DNA from: Cannabis sativa
Taxonomy: Eukaryota; Streptophyta; Magnoliopsida; Rosales; Cannabaceae
Reading direction: 5' to 3'
Assembly: GCF_029168945.1 (NCBI RefSeq)
Contig: NC_083604.1
Coordinates: 5,200,812-5,264,811 of the forward strand
DNA: 64,000 nucleotides
Position numbers and translations under genes: made by a program. This document shows, in pieces, positions 11,058 to 20,993 of this stretch. The notes beneath the pieces are model-generated. The model saw only the letters and a list, made by a program, of their open reading frames with translations, searched no databases and was not told the DNA's origin. Positions within the stretch are counted from its first letter, which is position 1; the number at the start of each line of letters is the position of its first letter.

Positions 11058-12488
11058 ATGACACATGGTAAGATGACATACACAAAATACCTAAAACTTA
11101 AAAATGTGTTTTGTTTAAGAGAAACTAATACATATGAAATTAATGTTCATAATTTAATTTTACAAGATCGTGACAGAGAACCTTCAAAGAGGATTCCATA
11201 TAAAGATTTTCCAATCGAAAAAAAGAAAGAAATATGTAAAAAAAATAAAGAGAGATATGCTAAACAAAAAGCATTGAAGATCAATTCGATTAGTGTAAGT
11301 AGTAATCCCAATCATATTGATCTTCACACATATATTGTCGAGAATACGGCAACGTCAAGTCAACAACATCCAAATTTTCTTTCTGACTATGAAAGTATTG
11401 TTGAAGAAGATATTCTTCAACAATCATCAAAAAGACTGCGAAATGATACTACTCACACCACCATTAATGAAGATGAATCTTCTTGTGGAGATAATGTTTC
11501 TTCCAATGTCGATTGTGAAACTAATTCATTTGTAAATTCATCATCTTCGGGCAATGTCAATTTCAATCAGATTTGCGTTTGACCCATATTTTTTTTTTCA
11601 AAACTTTGCTACTTCCTTCACGCGATGAAACTCCATATGATTATTTTGGATGTTGTTTTGATTAATATTAATATATATAATCAGAACCCAAATGAATTTG
11701 TTGTGGGACCAACCTACAATAAAAGAATAACAAGACCTCGTAGGGGTAAGGGACACTTTCAATTTATAATTAAAATCAATATGTTATGTGAGTTGGAATT
11801 TGATACCTAATTATTTTTTTACAATAAAAAAGGTCTCCATCTTCATTCCTCAACTCGATTTCGTCAATTGCTAAAAGAGGTGCCATCTGAAGCATTTTCT
11901 CTACCATCCGTCCCTTGATGCAAACATTGCAAAGCAAAGCGTTTCATTTATGAAACAACAGGCTTTTGTTGTGCCGATGGAAAAATTTATCTCGCAACAA
12001 ACGATGTGCCGAATGAACTTTATGAATTGTTTACTTCCAGTAGCAAAGAATCTACACATTTTCGAACATACATTCGAACTTACAACAATAAATTTGCTTT
12101 TACATCAATGGGAGTTACTTACGACAAATCGATGTGTCGAAGGAATAAAGGAATATATACTTTCCGAAGCCAAGGGCAAATCTATCACACAATCAATAAT
12201 TTACTACCACATGATGGACGTCCCTCTAATCTGCAACTATATTTTTACGACACCGAGAATGAATTGGAGAACCGACTTAATGATTCAAAATGCAGACTGG
12301 ATCCATCTGTTACAACTCAACTTATGAATATCCTTCGAATCAATCCGTATTCTATATTCTTTCGTTCACTTGGAGATTTGCCAGATTTGGAAACACAAAT
12401 AATTCAAGCAAGAGAAGATGCTGAGCTAGATCAGTGTGTATTCAATGCTCCTACATCCTCACAACATAATTGGAACATTAATTTTTAG
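11058..12488 (+). pseudogene. Helitron helicase-like N-terminal domain, truncated
   Basis: Two parts. The first (about 11058-11582) is lysine-rich, with REPSKRIPYKDFPIEKKKEI. The second (from about 11830 to 12488) has the Helitron_like_N pattern: CKHCKAKRFIYETTGFCCADGK, then FRTYIRTYNNKFAFTSMGV, then GQIYHTINNLLPHDGRPSNL and QLYFYDTENELENR. In autonomous plant Helitrons this lies ahead of the Rep nuclease and helicase, which cut and unwind DNA for rolling-circle transposition; neither follows here. An in-frame TGA at 11917-11919 interrupts the part before CKHC. The piece ends in a normal stop at 12488, about 250 bp before the inferred Helitron end. A dead fragment. Confidence 0.7.
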
Positions 12489-12608
12489 TTTATTTTTGGA
12501 TTAACTTAAGAACATATTTAAATCATCAAGCTTTCTTAAATACTAATATATTGCATTCGGTATTCACTTTTAATTGACAACATTATAAACTATAATATTT
12601 AGATAAAT

Positions 12609-12882
12609 ATAATAATAATCTCACCTAATAACTAATAATATTTTTTTTTAATTTTTAATCGTATCACTTTCAAATAACACTAAAAAACCTAGCATAAAAT
12701 TTAGTATACGTGCCTCACACGTAACTTTATATACATATATATATTAATACTAGCAAAAAGCTACGTGCGAGGCACGTATATTAAATTTTATGCTAGTTTT
12801 TTTTTTATGTTATTTGAAAGTGATACAATTAAAAATTAAAGAAAAAATATTATTAGTTATTAGGTGAGATTATTATTATTAT
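12609..12882. repeat. Large imperfect palindrome at the junction of two Helitrons
   Basis: The left arm (12609-12723) and right arm (12762-12882) are inverted copies at high identity, separated by about 38 bp of AT-rich sequence. It arises because two members of one Helitron family meet 3' end to 3' end. Each arm contains a small hairpin, ACGTGC-GAG-GCACGT at 12763-12777 and its partner at about 12709-12723. Confidence 0.85.
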
Positions 12883-13594
12883 GTGTATAGGAAGAAATCA
12901 CAAATTAATTAATCTTATAATCTTAACTTTAATCCAATAGGGTTCTAGATATATGAGCAATAAATAATCACGTAAAAATCAAAAATAATTATTTGAATAA
13001 AGAATTCAATATACACAGTTATATTTATGAATCTCATTAATCAAAAATAATTATTCAATATATGAACAATAATTTGTCACGCTATATGTTTCCCAATAAA
13101 GAAATCCACCTCCTCATAGTCCAAAATAAATAATACATGTAATACAAATCTTTGTAATAGAGTACCTAAAAGAAACAAAATTTCAGTTACCATAATCGGA
13201 AAAGGTTAAGTGAACTAAATAATGACTAAGAAGATCTAAATTACAAAATGAAAATAACATGTCTATATGAGTATGATTTTTTTGCTATATGAGCATGATT
13301 GATCTAAGAGAAAATAGATAAACCTATAAACATATAAATATACTTAATATTAATTTTGACAAAAAAATAATTCAATTATAAACAATTCTAAATATCAGCT
13401 TGACAATTTTAACACACTAATTACTCATTAAATAACCATAATGTATACATCATGATAATTTTATTTTATTTGATATCAAATGATAGAGATTAGTGAGGTT
13501 TTCAGCCATGAAAACACATTATGATCAAAGAGTAATGCTCATTAATTGTATATTTCAAGTACATGGATCTTTTATCTCATAAACTATTTTATTT
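12883..13594. other. Helitron 2 interior
   Basis: About 700 bp of AT-rich DNA with no reading frame or RNA gene that I can support. Confidence 0.5.
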
Positions 13595-13599
13595 TTAAT
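13595..13599. repeat. Target site duplication of the Tat element (left)
   Basis: TTAAT here and again at 25992-25996, directly outside both LTRs. Confidence 0.9.
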
Positions 13600-14380
13600 T
13601 GTTGCTCCTAAAATCGCCCAATATACGTGGACCAGTCAGGAAGGGACACGTGGATCAAATTACTTGAGAAGAACTGTTAAGTCTTTGAATGACACCAGGA
13701 AAGCATTATTCGCATGGGTCCCGGAAGATACACCCGGAGTACAAGGTACTCCCGGAAGAGAGCATAGCTCTAGGGCACTCCGGGATGTGTCAGGTCTTTC
13801 CCGAGACATCAAGTCGCATTTAATGCTGCATGGGAGGAAGCGTGTTGGGACTGTACACGCAATAAAGTCTGACGGCACATCCCCCAAACCGCAGCGCTAC
13901 AGTAATGATCATTTAAGTCTAGCGACGGCTACTCTGCGAAGAGTCACGTCAATCATAAGACAAAAAGGACATTCTCCATAAAAACCCTACAGCACCTAGG
14001 GATTTGACCATGCATCACCCATGGTATATTCATCGGAAATGCCCAACTTTATGGATACTTACAGACACATGTGTAAGTACAATTCTAGGGATTGCCCCAC
14101 TAAAACACTATAAATACCCCCTCAAAGCTCATTTAATGGGGTCGGAGAATCTTGGCTGCTTAAGAGCAAACAGAGAAAAAACTCACCAAGGACATTCTTT
14201 GTATTAAAGAGAGAAACATTCTCCCAAGTGTAAGATCTGTATTAAAGACATCCATAAATATCAGTGGCTCGTGGACTAAGGCTCATTAACGCCCCAACCA
14301 CGTAAAAAGTCTTCATCTCGCTTTCTTACAGCTCATTATTATATTCATATTTTATTAGTTGCCGAAAACCTCGGTCAACA
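13600..14380 (+). repeat. 5' LTR of the Tat element
   Basis: 781 bp, TGTTGCTCC...GTCAACA. A TATAAATA box at 14109-14116 is the likely promoter core. The small reading frames inside are identical in both LTRs, as expected, and are not taken as genes. Confidence 0.95.
14109..14116 (+). promoter_or_regulatory. TATA box in the 5' LTR
   Basis: TATAAATA in a CACTATAAATACCCC context, about 270 bp before the LTR end; the same box sits at 25720-25727 in the 3' LTR. Confidence 0.7.
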
Positions 14381-14383
14381 TTT

Positions 14384-14402
14384 TGGTGCTTTCATTGAGA
14401 GC
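14384..14402 (+). other. Primer-binding site region of the Tat element
   Basis: TGGTGCTTTCATTGAGAGC starts three bases after the LTR. The TGG start fits pairing with a tRNA CCA end. I could not name the tRNA. Nearly the same string follows the relic LTR at 45479. Confidence 0.6.
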
Positions 14403-14443
14403 TGAGGAAAGCTGCTTCGCAACAAGCATTTAACTTCACAACA

Positions 14444-17400
14444 ATGGTGGAGACAAGAGCTACACGTCACCCTCGCCCTCTAGAAGACGCTCAAGATCCC
14501 AACGAAGAGGATGTAGCCTCAAGGGCAGCAGAGGAGTCCGAGGAAGAAGTTCCAGATGAAAACCATGAGGAACACCTCGACGAATACGCTTACGATGATG
14601 GAAGCTACCAAGAGCTGGTGCTCCTCAGACAAAAAGCCATCGATCACGAAGCTGAGATCGAGGCTCAAAAAGTGCAAAATCAAAAGATGCATGAGGTGAT
14701 GCTAGCCATGCAAAAAGCCATGGAGGCAGCTGGCATTCACGTACACCCCAAGGCAATGGCCGCTGGACTCGATGGGGAGCCAGCTACGTCTTCGCCCAAT
14801 TCCCAGCAACAAAGGCCTAGGGAACCTAGCCCTATAAGGCACCCCGCTGAGGAAAACCAAACAAAGAACCCTACTTCTGCCCCTGGTCGGAAGAAAAAGG
14901 CGCAGGATCCGCGCAAGGTCCGCTCAGATTTCCCTAAAGGGAAAGGTCCGCAGAGGGGCAAGCCCCAAAGAGGGAGTCTTGGCCCTCAGGATCGAGGGGA
15001 CCGAAAGAGCGTTTCCGTGCACCAGGAACCGGGGGGTAGAGGAAGAGGAGGACAGAGATGTCCACCCGTTGATTTGAGAAATCAAATCAATGGGAATCAA
15101 GGTGACCTCCGGGATCACCTTGATCAAAAAAGGTACAGACCCGAAGTCTCCTCGGGTACTGTAAACGAAGGGATTATGGCAGAGCTTGCCAGCCTTCGAA
15201 AAGATATTGCCCGAGTCTCCCGAAGGCAGAAGGGAGATGACTCCGACTCGGACAGTGAGGACCGGGAGCCCTGCGCCAAGCATATCCTGGAGGCGGAGCT
15301 CCCTAAAAACTTCAAAATGCCCGAAATGGCGGCATATACTGGGAACTCCGACCCCAGTGATCACCTGTCACGATTCAACCGAGTCATGACAGTCATGCGG
15401 GTCAGCAATGACGCCAAGTGCCTATGCTTCCCCCTCACTCTGAGCGGTTCGGCGGAGGAGTGGTTCAAGAAACTAGAACCAGGATCGGTGGGATGTTGGA
15501 ACAAACTCCAAACCAACTTCCGGAGACAATTTGTCGCCGCCAGGAAGGTCAATTTGGAAGTTAGTGCCTTGACTAACATCAAGCAACTACCCACCGAGAC
15601 TTTGAAAAATTACATCAAGAGGTTCCGAGAGGAAGCCTCGAAGACCAAGAAGGTTGACGACGGACAACAGCTTGCGCTTCTCCAAGCAGGAATCCGTACT
15701 GGGACTCCCTTCTGGAACGAATTACAGCAAGAAGGCGCTGCTAGCCTTCAGGACTTCCAGAAGCGAGTCCAAAAATATATTAACCTCGAAGAAGCCCAGA
15801 TCGTGGCTTACGGAGGCTATTATCCAACCGGGATGGCAGGATACATGCCAGGAGTATCGCCCTCGGGTACTGTCCCGACCGCGACCCCTCCGGTTAGTGG
15901 CATACAGTTTTCTGCCACTCCCGGGTACAGCCAAGGCCAAGCTCTGCCCCCGGCATCTTCCCATTACGGCAATCCGTCCGGGGTGAATGGACGGGCTCCT
16001 TCACAGGCTGCCCCAACCGCCAGCTTAACAGGCCCTACTCAAGGGTCTAGAAGCAAGAGGTCTTCCAAGGGCAGCACCCGAACGGGAGAGAAGCGCCAAA
16101 AGAAGGGGTACACACCCCAATACACCCAGTACACAGAGCTCACGGACTCTCAGGAACGTGTCTATTTTGCCACAAGGCAGAATACGCATTACCGGAGACC
16201 CCAGCCATTGTACAGGGACAGCTCCCGGAGAGATCCGAGCAAGAGGTGCGAATATCATAACGACATTGGCCACAGCACCAACGAGTGTAAAAATCTCAAA
16301 GATGAGATTGAGAATCTGATCCGGTTGGGCCACCTCTATGAGTGGATCAAGAATAGGTTACCCCACCTTAACCCGGGGCAGGTGACCGGGGGCATGCCTT
16401 CGGGAACACCAGGGGGTACAGCAGGAGTATTGCCTCCAGCTGCTCCCGCAGGTGACACCCAGCATATACCCGGACTACCGCCCCGGCCTAATGGACGGGT
16501 AGCCATGATCTCCGGAGGTCCCCATATCGGAGGAAACACTCGAAAGGAGCGAAAGAGATATGCCGAGGCCGCAAGGCACAGTGAAGTATGGGAGGTCACT
16601 CAACTCCCAGCTCAAAGGCCTCGGCTAATGGACCAACCCATAACGTTCACGGAAGAAGACGCCAAGACGGTGCGTTTTCCTCATCACGACCCGCTGGTCA
16701 TAGAGACCCCCATTGCAAATAAAGTGGTGGCCAGGGTCCTGATTGATAATGGAAGCTCCGTGAACTTGCTCTTCAAAGAGGCCTTCACTGCGATAGGGTT
16801 GACCGACCGGGACCTCTCTCCTAGCGGATCGCAGCTCACAGGGTTTAACGGGACAACTCTAATCCCGATGGGAAAAGTCAGGCTCCCAGTTACCCTGTGC
16901 CCGGACACTCCACAGAGCACGTTTAAGTATTGCACCTTCGTGGTGGTAGACTGTCCAACAGCTTACAACGCAATCTTAGGCCGACCGGCCCTCGTCGACT
17001 TTGGTGCAATAACTTCTATCCGACACCTATGCCTAAAATTTCCTACCCAGGAAGCCGGAGTCGGAACGGTGAGGGGAAACCAAGGAGAGGCCAGGCAATG
17101 TTACAACGTTGCCACCCACTTGCCAGTGCTCATGGTCCGGGGGCCCCCTGAAGTAGAGAAGGCTGAAGAAGACGAGTTGGATCCTCGTATAGGATCCGAA
17201 AGGGTCGTAGAACCAATGGAGGACGTCGAAGAGATACCAGTGTGCGACGACGACTCCACCAAAGTACTCCGGATAGGGAGAGGCCTAGATCCGGAGGAAA
17301 AGGATAAAATAATAAAAACACTGAAGGGCGCCATTGATGTTTTTGCATGGCGCCAAGAGGACATGACCGGCATCAGCCCTCATGTCATCACCCATGTCCT

Positions 17401-20400
17401 CAACGTCAACCCGGACATGCCTCCTATACAACAAAAGAGACGCCCGCTCGACTCGGCGAAAGCCGAGGCCTTAGAGAAAGAGGTGGATAAACTTTTGTCC
17501 AACAGCATGATCCGCGACGTATACTATCCGGAATGGCTGGCCAATCCGGTCCTGGTGCCCAAGCCGAACGGAACTTGGCGGGTTTGCATAGATTTCACAG
17601 ATCTAAACAAAGCCTGCCCAAAGGACTGCTTTCCGCTGCCCAGGATTGACCAGATGGTGGACGCCACCTCCGGATTTAAACTGCTATCTTTCATGGATGC
17701 CTATGCTGGGTACAATCAAATAAAGATGCATACGGCAGACCAGGAGTGCACTAGCTTCAGGACCGATAAGGGGGTATACTGTTACCTAGTCATGCCTTTC
17801 GGACTGAAAAACGCCGGAGCAACCTATCAAAGAATGGTTAACCGGATGTTTAAAAGCCTCCTGGGACGAAACATGGAAGTATATGTAGACGACATGCTCG
17901 TCAAATCCAAAGCATGCAATAGCCATGCAGACGACTTAGAAGAATGTTTCGAAGTCGTCCGGAGATACGGCATGAAGCTCAATCCGAAGAAGTGTACCTT
18001 CGGAGTCAAGTCGGGAAAATTCCTGGGCTTCATAGTTAGCCAAAGGGGGATCGAGGCGAACCCGGAGAAAATCCAAGCTCTCTTGGACATGCCGTCCCCC
18101 AAGAAGCATAAGGACGTGCAAAGTTTGACCGGAAAGGTGGCCGCGTTGAGCCGTTTTATCTCACGATCCACGGACAAGTGCATACCCTTCTTCAATATAC
18201 TGAAGAAATGCCAAAAGTTCGAATGGACGGACGAATGCGAAGAGGCATTCAAAAGGTTAAAAGACCATATGGCCAAACCTCCTATCCTATCAAAGCCCGT
18301 CCTTGGAGAAGACCTGTTCCTTTACTTGGCCGTCTCCGAACATGCGGTCAGTGCTGCATTGGTCCGGGAGGAAGAAAAGATCCAGCATCCCGTGTACTAT
18401 GTAAGTAAACGCATGATAGGGGCCGAGACAAGGTACTCGGTCATCGAAAAGCTAGTATTCTGCCTCCTGATGGCATCACGGAAGTTGAGACCATACTTCC
18501 AAGCCCATCCAATCAGAGTTTTGACCAATCATCCACTCCGGCAAGTCCTCCAGAAACCTGAAGCCTCCGGAAGACTCCTCAAATGGGCAATGGAACTGAG
18601 TCAGTTTGACTTGCATTACGTGCCTCGGATTTCTGTAAAAGGCCAAGCCTTGGCAGACTTCATCACCGAATGTAATGAAGCCGAGGCAACAGCCAATACC
18701 CCGGAGCCACCCATTCCCACTTGGAGAGTATTCGTGGATGGAGCTTCAAACGAAAACGGTTCGGGAGCCGGAGTAGCTATGATATCACCCACTGGGTTGC
18801 GGCTCCAGGCAGCACTCCGATTCAACTTCACAGCTTCGAATAATGAAGCCGAGTATGAGGCCCTAATAGCAGGGCTAAAATTGGCTAAAGCTGTAGGAGC
18901 CAAAAGGGTGGAAGTCTACAGCGATTCTCAGCTGGTCGTAAACCAAGTATCCGGAGAATACCAAACCCGCGGCGAAAGAATGGTCGCGTACGTAACAATA
19001 GTCCGAGAACTGCTCCACGAGTTCACGGACTATAAAATAGAAAGAATCCCCCGAGAAAAGAACGCTCATGCGGACTGTCTGGCTAAGTTAGCCTCGGATA
19101 GTGAGATCGAAGAGCTAGGGGTAGTACCCGTGGAACGCTTGGCAGAGCCAAGCATCAAAATAAAAGAGACCACACAAACGGTTGGGCAAGAACCCAGCTG
19201 GATGGTCCCCATCATAAAATACATAACCACAGGTGAGTTGCCCCAAGAGAGGGCACTGTCTCGAAAAATTCAGTATCAGGCTCACCGTTATGTAATGATG
19301 GACCAAATTCTCTACCGGAGAGGACTCAGCATGCCTTATTTAAGGTGTGTATCGGACCCTGAAGCTAGACAAATCATGCTGGAGGTCCACGAAGGGTTCT
19401 GTGGAGATCATACGGGAGGACCCGGCCTCTCAAAGAAAATATTGAGGCAGGGATACTTCGGCCAACAATGAAAAAAGATTGTATAGACTATGTCCAAAAG
19501 TGTGACTCGTGCCAAAGGTACGCGAACATACCGAGAGCTCCTCCAAATGAGATCACGGCGATGACAAGCCCCCGGCCCTTCGCGGTGCGGGGCATAGATC
19601 TCATCGGGTCTCTACCTACGGGAAAAGGAGGAGTAAAGTATGCAATAGTAGCAGTAGACTACTTCACCAAATGGACAGAGGCTGAGCCTATGAAGACAAT
19701 AACCGCTAAGAAGGCGTTGGACTTTGTTGTCAAAAACATAGTGTGTCGATACGGCTTACCTCACAAAATAGTCTCAGACAATGGAAAGCAATTTGATTGC
19801 GAGGAATTTACTGACTTCTGCAACCGACACGGAGTAGTGAAAAGCTTCTCCGCGGTAGCCCGGCCTCAAACAAACGGCCAGGCGGAGGCAGTCAATAAGA
19901 TCCTAAAGGTCACCTTGAAAAAGAAGCCGCCGTCCGTAAAAATAACCGGCCCGAAGAATTGCCAAGGGTATTGTGGGCCTACGGACGACCCCGAACCACA
20001 ACCGGTCACTCGCCGTTCTCAATGGCATACGGGTGTGAAGCAATGGTCCCGGTGGAAACATTATTCCCATCCCACAGGAGAACGACTTATGATCCGGCCA
20101 CCAATCAGGCCCTGCTCCAAGAAGCTCTGGATCAAGTCGAAGAACTCCGGGATGAGTCCCAAATACGGATGGCCGCTTATCAAAAGAAGGTGACCAAATA
20201 TTTTAACTCCAAGGTTAAAAACAGAAAATTTGCTATCGGTGACATGGTCCTAAGAAGGGTCTTCCCAGCCACCCAAGAACCCGGAGTGGGGGTACTTGGA
20301 CCAAATTGGGAAGGACCATATGAAATCGAGGACGAGATCGGCTCTGGCACTTACAAACTGAAAAGAATGGACGGAACTACTGTCCCAAGAGCCTGGAATG

Positions 20401-20429
20401 CCGATCACCTCAGAAAATACTACCAGTAG
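14444..20429 (+). pseudogene. Tat gag-pol polyprotein, two frameshifts in the integrase part
   Basis: The ATG at 14444 follows the leader; an open frame runs 1675 codons to 19471. Gag occupies about residues 1-600, ending in a knuckle-like CEYHNDIGHSTNEC near 601. Protease has LIDNGSSVNLL near 768; reverse transcriptase ends its core with YVDD near 1146; RNase H follows; a second RNase H starts at WRVFVDGAS near 1425; the integrase zinc region begins near 1649. The frame then shifts at about 19458, so the rest (CDSCQ zinc pair, GIDLIGSLP, SDNGKQF and NGQAEA catalytic positions) lies in another frame from 19468, and shifts again near 19920-19930. The tail to 20429 holds the integrase C-terminus. 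The protein would copy and integrate the element, but integrase cannot be made in one piece here. Confidence 0.9.
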
Positions 20430-20993
20430 CGAATTAAACTTAGCTTTTGTTCAAAGGGTTTGTACCGTCCAAATGTATGCCTCCTCTATATTAAATAAAA
20501 CTGAGTGCCTTAAAAACAAAGTTTCTATGCCACTCAGGGGGGTACTAGGGTATACCGCACGGACAAACAAAAACAAGCTAAGTAAAACATCCTGACCCAA
20601 AGGGCAGGTCAAGCTAAGTAAAACATCCTGACCCAAAGGGCAGGTTAAGCTAAGTAAAATATCCTGACCCAAAGGGCAGGTCAAAAACATGCGCAAAAAA
20701 TAAAAGGCGTAAGTATGAAATCCTGAGCCAAAGGACAGGTTGAAATATATAAAGTGTGGAAAAAAGAGCGCACATATATATATATAAAAAAAAAGAATAT
20801 AATAAAATATCCTAACCCGAAGGTTAGGTCATACACATATAAATGGCCCGGGGACAGGCCTTAAATTGTCTCCCCTTTAAATAAAGGCTGCCGCCTGTAA
20901 GTAAACTGTTCTAAGGCAGCAGCAAGTATGTACAAAGAAAAAAAAAAGAGTTATGAAAAGAACGGGTACAATCTGGGTCAATAATAGGGCAGC
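20430..20993. other. Spacer between convergent Tat reading frames
   Basis: Contains the 36-bp tandem hairpin units and two more distant copies (see the repeat entry), a short AT dinucleotide run near 20764, and the 3' ends of gag-pol and the antisense gene. Confidence 0.6.
20575..20682 (+). repeat. Three 36-bp tandem units, each with a hairpin
   Basis: Units 20575-20610, 20611-20646 and 20647-20682 are nearly identical. Each holds CCTGACCCAAAGGGCAGG, which folds into a stem. Looser copies follow at about 20719-20739 (CCTGAGCCAAAGGACAGG) and 20811-20828 (CCTAACCCGAAGGTTAGG). In the last one both sides of the stem changed together. Confidence 0.85.

Larger units (their letters stand above)
260..12733 (+). 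mobile_element. Helitron 1 (plus strand), interrupted by a MULE
   Basis: The 5' end reads TCTATTCTATATAAAG preceded by A, the usual A|TC Helitron start. The first ~85 bp match, in inverted orientation, the region ending at 26093, which is the 5' end of a second family member. A Helitron-type coding relic lies at 11058-12488. The 3' end is degenerate: a hairpin-forming ACGTGC-CTC-ACACGT around 12709-12723 followed by AT-rich sequence where the family has CTAG. Without the 9.4 kb MULE the element would be about 3.0 kb, too short for a full Rep-helicase, so it is a truncated or non-autonomous copy. The exact 3' boundary is uncertain by some 20 bp. Confidence 0.6.

Noticed and set aside
12689..12796. 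CTAG at 12689-12692 and 12793-12796 as Helitron 3' ends
   Set aside because: They lie ~15 bases from the hairpins and inside the palindrome arms. CTAG at 12753-12750 (minus) has better spacing and is followed by T.
13664..14207. Two short frames in the Tat LTR, repeated in the 3' LTR
   Set aside because: Their repetition is explained by LTR duplication; no domain, and they overlap the promoter region.
14737..19306. Minus-strand frames opposite Tat gag-pol
   Set aside because: Antisense shadows in GC-richer coding DNA; no promoter or domain, unlike the separate antisense gene at 20994-24149.
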